Of a stretch of 64,000 nucleotides of DNA, positions 38,884-52,014 are shown in pieces (position 1 is the first letter of the stretch; each line of letters opens with the position of its first letter). The DNA is from Ficedula albicollis (Eukaryota; Chordata; Aves; Passeriformes; Muscicapidae), in contig NC_021692.1 of the NCBI RefSeq assembly GCF_000247815.1, forward strand, positions 2,387,317 to 2,451,316. The letters are read 5' to 3'. Both the position numbers and the translations under genes were made by a program. Under the pieces are notes generated by a model. That model did not search any database. It saw only the letters and a program-made list of their open reading frames with translations, and was not told where the DNA came from.

Positions 38884-39284
38884 CAGGAAGGCTGTACCTT
38901 CCTAGTACCTGAGCCAATGGGGAAAGGAAGNNNNNNNNNNNNNNNNNNNNNNNNNNNNNNNNNNNNNNNNNNNNNNNNNNNNNNNNNNNNNNNNNNNNNN
39001 NNNNNNNNNNNNNNNNNNNNNNNNNNNNNNNNNNNNNNNNNNNNNNNNNNNNNNNNNNNNNNNNNNNNNNNNNNNNNNNNNNNNNNNNNNNNNNNNNNNN
39101 NNNNNNNNNNNNNNNNNNNNNNNNNNNNNNNNNNNNNNNNNNNNNNNNNNNNNNNNNNATAATTTCTTGTCCTTGAGCAGGCTAAGAAAGGCAAGGCAGG
39201 CTGCTTTTTCCCTGGTTCCCAGTAGTATCCAACAACACAGGAAGGCTGTACCTTCCTAGTACCTGAGCCAATGGGGAAAGGAAG
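38805..39284. other. Assembly gap (228 N) between identical 126-bp flanks
   Basis: N run at 38931-39158. The 126 bases before it (38805-38930) are repeated exactly right after it (39159-39284), so the scaffold join overlaps itself. Confidence 0.97.
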
Positions 39285-39505
39285 AGGGCAACGTGCAACT
39301 GGGAGTTTAGGATAAGAGGCTGCACTCTCCAAAACTTTGAGAGAGAAAACCCTGCGGGTGCGTGCCCCAGTGGACTCTCTCCCTTTATTCAAACAAAGTT
39401 GCAGGTCTCCTCTGTATCCTTTTTGGATACTCGCTTTTCATTGTGTGATTGTCCACACAAGACGGTGCGTTGTCTGGGATCCTCACACCGTCTGTGTCTG
39501 ACACA
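39285..39505 (+). mobile_element. LTR-like fragment beyond the gap
   Basis: Begins inside GAGCCAATGGGGAAAGGAAG (CCAAT-type) and continues with AGGATAAGAGGCTGC and CCCTTTATTC, ending near CTGACACA. LTR-like promoter order on the + strand, so the solo LTR at 38553 may have landed inside an older LTR. Family uncertain. Confidence 0.4.
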
Positions 39506-39574
39506 TGGCAAGAGGAGCTGGAAGCATGACAGCTTCACCTAAAAACACCCAGTTTCTAGGGACCAACTACATCT

Positions 39575-39698
39575 CTTTGACCATCCCTGGATGTGTTTAA
39601 AAAAAGATTGGATGTGGCATTCACTGCCATGGTCTAGTTGACGTGTTAGGGCATGGGTTGGATTCAGTGATCTGGTGATTCTGTGATCTTGGCTATAT
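39575..39698 (+). mobile_element. CR1 LINE 3' end fragment
   Basis: Contains CTGGATGTGTTTAAAAAAAG, GATTGGATGTGGCATTCA, GCCATGGTCTAGTTGA and a terminal GTGATTCTGTGATCTT. These are the known CR1 3' UTR words in the right order. Truncated at the 5' end as usual for CR1. Confidence 0.8.
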
Positions 39699-39699
39699 G

Positions 39700-41475
39700 A
39701 AAACTCCACCCAGCCTCAGCTGTTAATACCTATCTTTTCCTTGAAAAAGTTTCTCCCATAAGCTAATATTTTACCAGACTGGTGGTTTTTACTTAGGAAA
39801 GTAGCTTGATAGGGGAGACACCAGTCCTAATGTTTTTCCTTCACGTCTAAATTATGCGAAGTCTTTTCACTACTATTGCCTTTCTGAAAAGCTTAGTTTC
39901 CAGCTTTCCTTGGTCCTCTTTGCCTCATCTGATTTTTGCTGATGCAACCAAGCTGACTAATCTGATAGCCAAAACTCACAATATAATCCTTCCCACCACT
40001 CTCTGTGATGGGAATCTAATCAAATATTTTTGGGGTGATCACTGCATCATTGCAGGTGATAATGGTACCAGTGAGTGCCCTGTACCCCTGTCAAGGTTCC
40101 ATCAAGAACAACAGCCTCTCTTTTTCCAGCAATCCCCAAGAGCCAGCAGTGTGCCTTATTCAGGCTTCTTCACAGCAATGCAATTACCAATGCACGAAAG
40201 CCACAGCTGCCCATGCTTTAACAGCACTGCAAATTACACTCATAAATTCAGAGTGCAGCTAATTGTTGTTTCATAGAGTAGATGTTCTTTTGGGGGAAAA
40301 AAAATTAATCTGTAAACACTCTGATGCCCTGCTGAGCAGAGGGCTATTTATCTTGGGTGAGGAATAACCTTCCGGAGCAATGTAAGGTGGATCAGACTTT
40401 TCAAGGGCACTCGCATTCCCCTGATGTGGTTCTGGGCAAGTGTGATCTGCAAGAGGTTTTTTTAATGTGGGGTTTCACCTGCTGCTAGACTAATATGCCT
40501 TGTGATTACAGTGTTATTACCTTTTCTGGAGACTCATCTGGCCTGGCTGAGATCAGGGCTCCCCTGTGCCACCCACTGCCCTTGTGAAGGGGAAGGGTGC
40601 AGTTGGTTTGAAGGATTACACCTAAAGTGGATGTGACTGGCAGGGCACAGAAGTATCCAGATCATTCTGCAGGGGACAGAGATGCTGGGCAGACTCTGCT
40701 TTGTTTACCAAGATACTGCTGTGTGGCATTTGTCACCATTAGCAAGTGCCATGAGAAGGTTTCTGCTCTTCATCTATCTTGATCCTGTCCTGAAGATTGA
40801 TGGGACAGCCAGAAATTATCTGCTTTGGAGACTTGGCCCACAGCCCTGATCCTCAGTTGCCTCACACTGCACATGGGCAAATGGGTGGTGAAGCAGCCTT
40901 CCCATTTGCCTGGGAGTTGTTCAGGCTTCCACTGCTGGAATGACCCTAGTTAGGTTCCAGCTCCCTACATTTAGACCCTAACACTTGTAGGTCAGCCAAA
41001 ACCTGCCAATTCTTGTGGTGACAATCCCCCTCTCAGACACTGCTCCCCTATCCTGCCAGTGCCATGTTCTGCATGCAATTGTAGCCTTTTTAAAAGGCCA
41101 GTTGCTGAGCCCTTCTTCTACTCCTAATTGGATCTTCTATACTCAACCATCTTCATCTGTAGAAATGTTATATGGATGAGTTTTCAGCCCTTTTTTCTTA
41201 TGATAGTTTATTGTATTTTAATTTTTGCTTCAGTGTGCACTGACTTGGCAGGATATATGATTTGCCAAGAGGCACAGAGTGGGAGGCTTTATAAATAAAA
41301 AACCTGCATCTGTTCCATCTCTCGTCACAACCAGGGGCTGATCTTCATTGCACCAGGACAAACCTGGAAAGCTTTTCTCTAAAATTTAGGGTAGCAACAG
41401 CAAGGTGTGGGTGTAGCAGGGATAAGAATGACTGCATATAAATTGTCATGGCTGTGGCTGTTGGGGAGCCAACAG
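39700..41475. other. Intergenic, nothing recognised
   Basis: No gene or repeat family seen. A 140-codon frame at 39854-40276 is unsupported. Confidence 0.5.
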
Positions 41476-41497
41476 CCCCCCCCCCCCCCCCCCCCCA
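41476..41497. repeat. 22-bp poly-C run
   Basis: Short C homopolymer, C on the same strand as the four long blocks; plausible as real sequence. Confidence 0.9.
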
Positions 41498-42325
41498 CCA
41501 GCCAATGTATGTCTATTTTAATAACTGGACCCTTTACAGCAAGCACAGTTTCTGCTGAATGTGCAGAATGTAAACCTGCAATATAATAGCTGGGAAAGTT
41601 GTTTGTGGTAGATCTTGACACACTGCTTGGTCTGGGCTTTGCTTTGCTCCAAGAGGCTGTGAGGAGACTTTGGAAAATGAGAATTCAGCAAATAACAGCT
41701 TTTTAAAGGTCCTTGTTTGGTAAGGTAACAGACATCTCTGAAAACAACACTTTCACTGGTTAGACCTACATAAGAGGATGTCCTTACACTGTGCTGAGAC
41801 ACTGTAATTACAAATAATAACTGTGCTTTGTGCTTTGCAAATGCTCTTTATAATCCAAATGCTTTTGTCCCTTCTTTGTAGTGCTGAGGTGAAGCATGTA
41901 AGGACAGGGAAGTTTTTCCTTCCAGTGCCTGGAGTCAGCTCGGGGAACTTTACTGAAAATGCTGTCTTTTGCCCAAGTCCAGAAAAGGACTTGGATGCTG
42001 TGAGGAGTTTTGGTGTAACTTCCAAGGCTGGCATATGTCTAGTGCTACAGTGAATGTTGCTGTACAGCTGCTCTAAGATCTGCCAGCTACCGTGCCAAGT
42101 GGGACCTAGTGGGAATCAGACTTTAAGCACATAATCTGCTTTATCTGTCACCAGGGGGATCCTATTGTAACACTACTTGTTTAAAGGGGAGAAGCGAGCA
42201 CAAGCATTTTAAATGCAAGGGTTGAGCCAGGGTTTCATGTAAACAATGTGCCCTTCCCCTTCAGTGTGTGCAGGCTTGTATGGAGTGCCCACTCGGCTGA
42301 CAGCCCTGGAAGCCCACCCAAAACT
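41498..42325. other. Intergenic, nothing recognised
   Basis: AT-rich with short open frames only. Confidence 0.5.
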
Positions 42326-42535
42326 TCTCACAAACCGTCCTTTCCCAGATCTTCCTCTCCCAAACCACATGTGCCCAAATCAGCCCTTCCCAAATTATCC
42401 CCACCCAAATCATCCCTTCCCACACTTCCCTAGCGAAACATTTAATTACCAAACCTTCCTTTTGCAAGCCATTCCCACCCAAATCATCCCTTTACCAAAC
42501 CCTCCCTACCCAAACATCCCCACCCAAATATTCCG
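42326..42535. repeat. Degenerate C-rich minisatellite
   Basis: Irregular repeats built from CCCAAATCATCCCTTCC and CCCACCCAAA-type words, about ten imperfect units with drifting length. Confidence 0.7.
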
Positions 42536-42824
42536 TTCTTATCTCGAGGAGAGGTGCTCTCTGCCAGGGTTCTTAATCTCTAATGCTGTGCAGGTAAAAC
42601 TACAGACCTGGAAAAACAGGCAAGGAGGATGTGGATAGTCAGAGAGAGAGGAGGATACTGAAGAAGGAGCAATGAGAGGTAAGTGGGGAGGAGGAGAGAC
42701 GTTAGTAGAGGGTGAGCTGCGTCACCTTTTTCATTTGTATTACTTGTCCTGTTCTTTCAAAATGCTGTGAATTGGAACAGAGTCAGCAGAAACTTGGTCT
42801 CTCAGCAGAAGCATCAGGAGCTGG

Positions 42825-43008
42825 TGTACAGGAATTCAGCCATATGGTGTTTTTATTATTTTATTTTACAGTGCACTATGACTGGCGTTTAGCTTGGAAT
42901 AGTTTTTCTGAAACACTGTACAGGAATTCAGCCATATGGTGTTTTTATTATTTTATTTTACAGTGCACTATGACTGGCGTTTAGCTTGGAATAGCTTTTC
43001 TGAAACAC
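42825..43008. repeat. 92-bp tandem duplication
   Basis: Copies at 42825-42916 and 42917-43008 differ at one or two bases (AGTTTTTC/AGCTTTTC). Confidence 0.92.
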
Positions 43009-43186
43009 CTACAAGGCAACAGCTGTAGCATTACCCAGAATGCAAGGGAGCTGTGCTCGGATCAGCGTATGGCTGTTTCAGGCTTTTCAAGTATATTCCT
43101 ACAAGGCAACAGCTGTAGCATTACCCAGACTGCAAGGGAGCTGTGCTCGGATCAACGTATGGCTGTTTCAGGCTTTTCAAGTATAT
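43008..43186. repeat. 90-bp tandem duplication next to the previous one
   Basis: Copies at 43008-43096 and 43098-43186 differ at two bases (CAGAATG/CAGACTG; TCAGCG/TCAACG). Two independent duplications lie back to back. Confidence 0.92.
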
Positions 43187-43599
43187 GGCAGGGATTTTGC
43201 TTTGTGAAGAGATGTGTAGTTAAATCCTCTTCAGCTGTTTTATGACTGCTGCTGCTCATGTAAACTACTTCTCTTCTGATAGCTCTGGTCCTTGTGTTAC
43301 AGGAGAGTAATGCCCCCAGTTTCACAGGGTGCTGAGAGTTGAGGCAGCTGCCTTTGCTGGTTATTCTGAAGGATTTGGCTTGCAGGATGAAACGGGCTAG
43401 GCAGCCTCTTCCCAGAGTGCCAACAGCAGTGGTAGTGGTTTGGATCTGAGCTGGGAGAGCTGGTCTCCAGTTCCAGGTCCAGAGGCTGTGTACTAGGTAG
43501 GCATGTGGGAAGATATTTTTTGACGATCCTCAATCATACTCACTCTTTACTAATCCAAGATGAGAGTAATTGAGAGCAACACTTCTCTGAAGCAGGTGC

Positions 43600-44080
43600 T
43601 ATAATGGGTTCTTCTGTGAGCAGCCTGTGCTTTCAGACTCCAGAGCACGTTTAGTGAATTGCTGACAAAAAAAGGAGAAGGACAGGTCTTGGTATGGAAA
43701 TCCAAGTGAAGGTTTACTGGGCATCCAAGAAGACCCAGCCACAGACAAGGTGAAGTTGAGGGCACGGGATTAAATATGTGGAAGAAGGGGCGGATCTGAG
43801 GGTCAAGGGCCAAGGGGAACAGGGGAAAGTGGTGCAGAGGAGGGGCAGCCAAGGAGGGGAACCAATGGGGTAACAGGGGTGGAGCACTGCAGCAAACCAG
43901 GACCAATGGGCATCAGGAGAGAGAAGAACATTCCAGAGAAGGTACATATATGGTAAACAGGGGCTGAACTGGGGTGACATCAACTGTAATAACCAATAGA
44001 ACTCAAGGAATTAACATGAGCCTGCAAAGGCCTATGGGAGGGGTGCACTTCTTGCCATGACTTTGTGGGGTGTTTTTTCT
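43600..44080 (-). mobile_element. Probable LTR (ERV1-like)
   Basis: On the minus strand: two CCATTGGT-type CCAAT boxes, an ACATATTTAAT TATA-like region, a GC-rich start region and then AGTAAACC as a weak polyadenylation signal. Layout fits a passerine LTR; ends not defined. Confidence 0.5.
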
Positions 44081-44083
44081 TGG

Positions 44084-44485
44084 CTGCTCTTGCCCCTCCG
44101 CAACTGAAGCAGTGGCGTATGTATGAGTTTGTGCGAGTTGTAATGGGAGACATTTTGTGCTTGAGGTGTGTAGTAAGAATTAAATGTATTCTATCAGGGT
44201 GTAAGTTTAGGTGAATTGGTTCGTTTATAAAATCAGTTTCCCATGCCTACTCAGCTTTTTGATATCTCACTAATATTTAATTGTCTGCTCTTGCCCCTCC
44301 GCAACTGAAGCAGTGGTGTATGTATGAGTTTGTGTGATTTGCAATGGGAGACATTTGGTGCTTGAGATGTGTAGTAAGAATTAAATGTATTCTATTGGGG
44401 CGTAAGTTTAGGTGAATTGGTTCATTTATAAAATCAGTTTCCCCTGCCTACTCAGCTTTCTGATATCTCACCAATACTTAATTGC
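44084..44485. repeat. 201-bp tandem duplication
   Basis: Copies at 44084-44284 and 44285-44485, roughly 95% identical by eye, starting CTGCTCTTGCCCCTCCGCAA. Confidence 0.92.
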
Positions 44486-47400
44486 TTTGTTTTGGTTTTA
44501 ATACAATTATTAGGTTTTGTATCTGTAGGTCTTGGTTTGTTTCCATGCTCTCAATCTATTGCCCTGCAGCAACACTTCTGCTTAGCTTTGATTTGTAGGG
44601 GGGGAAAGTTATTAGACCAGCAAGTTTTTTCTGAATTAGCAAAGAGGACTGTTCTTAACCAAATAACCTACATCACAAAACAGGTTAAGCTAAATTATGG
44701 TAGTATTTGCCACACTGAATGCATTGGATGTTAATCTGATAAGTTAATTATTCTCCTTCCTCATCTTGGGATGATCTCTATCCCTCATATTACATATCTG
44801 AGTCTGAGAAAAAAAATCTTTTTCAGGCATACCTACAAAATGAAGTTTTGAGCCAAAGCTGATGACAGGAGGGTGAAGTGAGGCAGGAAGATAAATATTT
44901 TAAGTTTCAGAATTTGTGTTTTTCTGAAATACTTCAATATATTTTAAAACCAAATCTTTTTGTTCTGTTTGATACAAACCAGGATTTTTTGGACTTAAAC
45001 CAAGAGGAAATTTCACTTTTCACATATTTTTTGGACAATTACTAAGTTAAAGAAAACAATTAAATGAAATCACTGAATCAAGTTTTTCCCTAGGCTGCCA
45101 AGGTTTTGGCTGAGAAAGGAGAGACTGGCCCTGTATCCTGGATCCCTGAGTTTCTAGAGAAGAAAGTGACTAGCAGCAGACTGGGGAAGGCATCTTGGCA
45201 CACCAATGAATTTAGCTCAAAATAACAGCTGGGGTCAGTGACAGCTCTGTCTGTAGCTGATAAGAAAAAGACCAAGCTCAGAACTGCAGGTCAAGCAACA
45301 GCAGCTGACATTAACATAGAAGCCCTGATAACATAATCCTCTAATAATACCAACATAATACCAGCAGCTGAGGGCAGGGGAGGGAGGGGAAAGCTGGGAA
45401 ACCTGGCCCTGCATTTGGTGTGGATTGACATGAGAGAGGACAGGCTGTGCGCAGGTGGCTGGGGCACAGTACAGGTGAGGGTGGGTCTCTCTGAGCACAG
45501 GAGGTGGCTTTGCTAGGAAGGATGCATGCCTCAATCATTTTTTAATTACTGCTGGTTTTAATTTTTTCCCCATTCCAAACGGAGCAGTAGGATTTGTGCT
45601 CCTATTCATGCCCTGAACCAACACTGCAGATGCTTGCTGGGAGAGGAGGAATCCCCTTTGGGGCTGGAGATCTTCACACTTGAAGACCTTGGATGAGAGG
45701 GCTGTGGTGAGCCTTTGCAGAGGAGGGCCATGTCCTCAGGCGTTGCAGCTTTTCCAAAGTGGGGAGTTTGTGCAGAGCGTTGAAAATAATGCAAAAAGTG
45801 CAGCTTGGCTCTTACTGGATAGGCTTGTCCTTCTGCCCCCACTTAAGAAAATATTGCCCTCCAAATTCCATCCTGTAGCCCATTATTCATGAGGTCATTA
45901 CTGTTTAATTTAATCACCAAATGTCAGCTGAATCCCATTTATTCTGCCAGCTCACTAGAGATTTACCTATTTATTTTACATTTCAAATGAATTGCTCATT
46001 ATTCTGTCATTCTGGGATTTTATTCTGTAATTTATTTTGTGGGCCCTGACAAGTTGAAAATGAGCCCTGGTTCTCTCCTGTCTCGCATGTTAATTGTCAG
46101 GTCCGTGGCTCAAGTGTTTGCTTGCAGGACCAAGGGACCTGACCCTATATTCAGGGAGGGAGGGGAACCAGGCTTTGTAATCCCACAGCTGCTGGTGGTG
46201 AATCAACTGCGGCAAGAAGGAAATACTTTTTCCTTCCTACCACAGCTCTTCAATGTCAAAGGACAAGTTATCCAGTGCAACTTGCCCCTGAAATACATTA
46301 CAGCAAATCAGAGATGAGTAGTGCCCCTTATGGTGTGTGGGCATGGGTGTGGGTGTGTGGTTGAAGTCCTGAGACAAAGGCTGTAAAAAGAAATGTTGGA
46401 GAGAAAACAACATTTGGGGTATAAATCCCAATCTTCTTTTAATGAGATTAGGGTGAAATGGTCCTCAGTGAGAAATAGTCCTTACATCAGCTATTTCTAG
46501 CTTCAGTTTTCTCTTCTTTGCTCTTGTTTTTGGCTAGTGTTGATGCTGGAGAAGACAGACCAGTGCTCTGTTCTGGCCAGCCAGGTCCCAGGCTCCTGTG
46601 GTGTCCCTTCACCTGGATGAGGTCTGGCATTCTCTAGCAGGTCCAGGGATCCTGTCCAGCTCATAGATCAGCTCTTTGCAGACTGGCTGTGTTTATCTGT
46701 TTGATGGTATACCGTGATTGCTCTGTACAACCTGAGCCCCATCCAGCCTCTTTTGTTTTCCTTTTGCAGAATGCACAATATTATGGAAAACCCATGATCT
46801 GTGTTCTTCATCTGCAAATTGAGTGATTTGTGCCTTTTCTCAGTTGCTCTGTAAGCTGCTGGGACCTATGGGCCCTGCAATTCACCCTGTTATTATCCAG
46901 TTGAAGAGCAGCACTTCTGTGCTGGAGAGGAGACTTGTCAAGGAAATTCACAAAAGGCCAAAGACACTGGCATGCACCAGAAAAAGCAAGAGGAGAAATT
47001 TGGAGGATTTGAAGGGGTACTTCAATCTTCAGGCTCATTTATTGGTGGGATATAAACTGAGCATTGTCTCAGCTTGCTTTGAGCAAATAGCTGAAAAAAA
47101 GTAAAAATCCACTGTGTTTGTCTTTCCCTGTCACTGACACAAATCCCAAGCACCTCATTGATTTTCTGCTTTGCCCAGCCTGAGATCAGCAGTGTAACAT
47201 TGCTCTTGTTTGCTGGGCTGAGTTACTGCCTGCTGCTTCTATGTAAACCTGTTTGGCTCTTCTTCTGAGATGTTCTCGGACTTGGCGTTTTCCCACCCTA
47301 CTCAGCCTCAAGGGCATGTTTTGGAAGTCAGCGTTTACAGCACTGGAAAAAGCTTTCTTGCATCTGCCTCACTGTGTGGAGCAAGCCAGTACTCCTGTAG

Positions 47401-49696
47401 CTCTGCTGGGAAACCTGAGTACTGTTAGCAGCTCAGAGTGACACAGTCAGACTGTGCTTCCGTGTCTGTGTCTCCACTGCTCAGTCAGTCTCTGCTGGTG
47501 TACTGATATCCAGGCAGTGGCTACTGGATGTTTTGGGGCAGGTGGCTCTGCAAGCCAGGCTGATCCAGCTGGGGTTTCCATGGTCCCATGGGCTATGTGC
47601 AGATCTGTGCTGGCTGTGGGGTGGGTGAGTGATGAGAAAAAATACTCTCTGCCTCCTGGTGTGTGCTCATGGTCTAAGCTGCTTCAAGCAAGGAGCACTT
47701 TTCAGTCCCTTTATCAGCAGGAGCAGGCTGCTTTTAGACATGGCTGGGATGTGAGCAATTGCAAAAGCACCTAAAATATATGTGACTTGCTCAGGTGCTG
47801 TTGCCTGGGTTTCCTCTCTCTTCCTGTGGTCTGGTTTGACCTCTGTGTCTTCAGTGAGGAGGAGGCCTTCCAGCTGATGGGTGGGGAATGGCCTGGCTTG
47901 CACTTGCTCAGTGCAGGGAGGAGTGGAGTGGCCAAGTGCTCAGTACTGCTCCTGTGAGCAATGGCTTGGGAAGCATAATTGTCAATTCAGATGTCAGGCA
48001 TGTTTGTTTCTGGATACTTCAGTACTCCTGACTTGGCCCTAACTGAACTTGTGTCCTAGAATTTTTCTTAATTGGATTCTCTGATTCCTCCATGTCAGTG
48101 TTTAATTAGGAAAAAACATGGTACACATCCTGCTAGAGTAAATGGATCATCTGCTTGTCTCCTCCATGCTCCTGGTAGGCTCAGGAGAGGAGCCTAGTTA
48201 AATTTTGGGCTGTCTTCTCCTTTCCAGGTTATGGTCTCTGCTTCCTTCTCTGATACCTTGCTGACGCCAGGGAGGATTTCTGAGTCTCTGGGTTGGTACC
48301 AGTCCTGGGCAGGGTGGCTGTGCTGAGAAATGGTCTGAGCAGGCTCTCCCTTAGGCCCTGCAGCTTGGCTCTTTGGGATGGCATGGGGAGGGGTGTTAGG
48401 TCATTCAGCAGGTGTTTGGGTTGGATGCTGGCAGAAGAAAGACTCTGGAGTGCTGCTGAGCACTCCTGGCTCTGCCTTCAGCTGAGCATGAGGTGATGAA
48501 TAGAGGTTATTGCTGCAAATGCTCCTTCCACCCATTAACAAGCAGTTAATGGTATAGAGATGCAATAACAATCCCTCAGACTGGCTCCAGAGCTTGTGTG
48601 TCAGTGTCCCTGCCAAACAGCATCTCTTCATTTGTCCTGTGTCTGGGACAGCAGTGAAAGGGATGAGGAAACCATGAGGAGAAGCTTGAGCTCCTCACTG
48701 TCCTCCACCAGGTGAGTGTAACCATGACTAACACAGATGGAGGGGCTGGTGTGTCTCTGGGAGCCAGGGAATGCAGGTCTCAATCACTGGCAGTGCTCCA
48801 GGCAAGCATTTGTTTTCACTCCATTTTCCCCAGAGCTCAATGTTCCCAGACAGTTCAGGAAAGGCAAGAGAAGACTTTGCTCAGTTCAGTAGGCTGTGCA
48901 AGTAAGGCTGGGGTAGCTGGCTGATGTTGTAGAGCTCTGTGGACCTCTTAACTGTAAAAACTCTGCTCCTTTTGAAGCTCCATAAGCAGTCCTATTACTG
49001 AGAGTAATAAGTAGAGAATAAGAGCCCATCCAACATCTTCCCTGCTAGTAACATGTTGTGAAAAGCTTCCTTTCCTTTAAAAAGGAGCTAACAGCCTTGC
49101 TTTACTGTCAATAGAACATGCATTTCTCTGGCAAATGGCATAAAATAAATCAATTTAAATACAGGTAGTTTGGTGCAAAGGAATTGATTTTGCTATAATG
49201 GGATGTTGGATAACAGTAATTTCTTTATTTCTTTTTCTTTTTTTTTTTTTTTAACAAAAGACTGTGGGGCAGGTGCACAGTTTGTTCCTGCACACAGCTG
49301 TACAGCTGTTTCCTTCCATGTTTTTGCAGACTGTCTCACAGGGTTGTTGCTGTGTGTACCTCCTGATAGGTTTTGTTCTTCTGTCCCATTTAGCATGAGA
49401 AATGCCTGGCTAGTTAGTCCAGCCCCATACCCCAGAAATGCTCACTTTGAGTGACCCCATGTCTAGAGGAGATGGAGGGTGGCATAGAAATGGCAGTAGT
49501 AGCCTTTAGACACCCCTTAGTCCTTGGTAGAAGATGCAGGGTCTTAGAGCATCTGGTGATTGCTGCACTGGTTCCCTGCAGCTGGGCACTAAATATGAGA
49601 TGTCGAAGGAAAATGCGTGTTTGCTCAGCTTAGGCTGTTGAGCTGTAGAGTTGGTTTATTTTGTCTCAGCTCTTTTCATCTTTATCAACAGGGTGC
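44486..49696. other. Intergenic, nothing recognised
   Basis: More than 5 kb with only short open frames. No RNA gene, splice-supported exon or clear repeat family was seen by eye; old repeats may be hidden. Confidence 0.45.
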
Positions 49697-50150
49697 TGCC
49701 ATGGTTTAACCCCAGCTGGCACCTAAGCACCACACTCACTGTGGCATGATCCCCCCAATTGGGACAGGGAAAGAATCAGAAAAGGTAAAACCCATGGGTT
49801 GAGATAAGGACAGTTTAATAATTGAAATAAGGCAAAATGCCATAATAACTGAAGTTAAAAGAAAAAATAGAGAGAGAAATAAACCCCAGGAAAACCAAGT
49901 GATACACAATACAGTTGCTATATTTCCAGCCCTTCCCAGCTTGGGCAAGAGGCTTTGTCTTTTTGCCCCAATGGACACTGTCTGGAGTGAGGGTGCAGAG
50001 AGCAAAGCCCTGGCAGGTGTTGGGTGGTGACACAATGGGGATAGTGGGTAGGGATGGAGCTGACTCCATGTATCTCCTTTCCCTGGTGCCTGTCAGTCAT
50101 AAAATCCATCAGTCTTTTGAGGGTAGGGGTAAGATGTGAGGGGTAAGATT
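49697..50150 (-). mobile_element. ERVL-type LTR fragment
   Basis: Begins TGCCATGGTTTAACCCCAGC, followed by TGGCACCTAAGCACCACACT and GGGTTGAGATAAGGACAGTT TAATAATTG. This is the well-known avian ERVL LTR end in reverse orientation; the far end is approximate. Confidence 0.75.
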
Positions 50151-51790
50151 GAATTATAGCAGGAAAACCACCAGATTTCTCAGTTTTTATTGGGAATCTT
50201 ATTTGCCTTTGTGGCCTGGCTACTCTAACAATGAATTGATTTCTCTGTGCCTCAGCATGGTTACAGAAAGTCTGTCAATATAACACTCCTGATTTAATCA
50301 GTAGGAAATGGGCTGGAGACTTCAGACTGGAATTTAATCATTGCGACATCACTGGTGATATTTCAAATGACAGATTCCCCATTAACCTGGGGTACCCTGT
50401 TCAGCTTGTTGCTGCAGTGCCCTCTGATCAGCTGATGTTGGGAGGGAAAGCCCTGCACTGACACTGCTGTTTGTGACAGAGCTGAGCAGTGATGGGGAAG
50501 AGGGACACTCCAGGTCGGGATGGTTCTCTGTAACTATATCCCATTGTCATGCTGCACACTTAATAGTGTTTGGCAGCAATTAATTACCACTGTGACAATT
50601 GTTTTCTGCCAGGAAATTTCACAGAGACTGCAGATTGGGATGCTCTGCCCTGCTGGAGGGAGGCTGGGGCTTTGACCCCAATCAGTAACCAATGCTGCCA
50701 TGCACCCCCAAAGGTGAGGGAAGAAATCTCCTTGCTTCTGAGGAAAGGTCACCACTTGCAGAGGGTGCAGCCTGCAGGCACAATGGGGAGGTGTAAGGCA
50801 TGGAAGGATAAGTGAACTGTGTGTTTCCCTTGCTCACATTTTTCAGAAGCACTGTGCCCTGTGAAACACTTGTCTCATCTGCAGGTTGGTCAGAATTTCG
50901 TGTATTCCCTGTGTGTGGCCAGCGTGCTGTCTGCATATGGGGTGGCTCTGACCACTCCAACTGCATCTCAGTTCTGGCAGAACTGCTGTTCAGGCTGGGG
51001 TTGATTTGGACTTGGAGGCAGGACATGGTTCTGCAGAGTTAGTAGTTATTCTGCAGTGGTGGGTCTCCTGCCAAGCCACTGAAGTCTGTGGAAACCTGAG
51101 ACTACAGCAGGCTCCAGAGTGTGGGGGTGTCCAGGAAACCACACTTCTCTATCTCCCATCAGAGCCAAATGGGTCTGAGGCACTGAGATTCTCCCCACAA
51201 GGACACGTGCTGCCCTTGTTATGTCATCTGGGTAGGGAGCTGTTTCTTGCTTCTCTTCATCAGTGAAGACAGTATTTCCCTCTGGCTTGGGGCTGCCTCT
51301 GTGAGGCTCATTCCAGGCCCTATTCTCCACACTGGCACTGTCACTGTTCCCTTGGCTGCTGAGGGAAGAGATCTCTGTTGGTCCAGTGGAGCTGAAATGC
51401 TGTCAGCTTGTCCCGGGCCAGGAGCAGCAGTTGCTGACATTGGGTTTGTGCCAGCTCTTTCAGAAGAGCCCTTTCTTCTCAGCAGGGCAGATGGAAAACC
51501 CATGACCCCCTCTGCTGGCAGTTGTCTCCCGTTGAAATATAATTTCAAGACAATACAAAATTCATTCACATCATCAGTGTGAAATGAAGAGGCAAGGGGT
51601 TTCCTTGTATTTCCCATTAGGAATAAACCTGCCCTCTGAGACAGCCCCCTTACAGCCTTGTCTGCAGCAGAATCATTGACCAGGAATCATGCTTGCTGAG
51701 CACCATCTTACAACACTGTTCCTCCTGCTTGTAGGGCTGCTGGGACTCCCTCCCTGGGACTGGCAGTATTTCAGCCCTGCTGCTGACACA
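50151..51790. other. Intergenic, nothing recognised
   Basis: No supported gene or repeat. Confidence 0.45.
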
Positions 51791-52014
51791 GGGAGTTGTG
51801 TTCAGCTGGGGCAGGCAGATGGTGCCAGGACATAATGTTAAGACCGGCTAAGACTTCAGAAAGATTTTTTTTTTTTTTAGGGGAGTTGTGTTCAGCTGGG
51901 GCAGGCAGATGGTGCCAGGACATAATGTTAAGACCGGCTGAGACTTCAGAAAGATTTTTTTTTTTTTTTTCGTTAAGACCGGCTAAGACTTCAGAAAGAT
52001 TTTTTTTTTTTTTA
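51791..52014. repeat. 90-bp unit repeated 2.5 times, each ending in poly-T
   Basis: Starts at 51791 and 51881, with a partial third copy from 51972 that begins at GTTAAGACCGGC. Each copy closes with AGAT and a run of about 14-18 T. Confidence 0.93.

Noticed and set aside
39854..40276. 140-codon plus-strand frame
   Set aside because: No start context, splice signals or family resemblance.
42326..42535. CRISPR-like spaced repeats
   Set aside because: Units vary in length and sequence with no unique spacers; a degenerate minisatellite in eukaryotic DNA.
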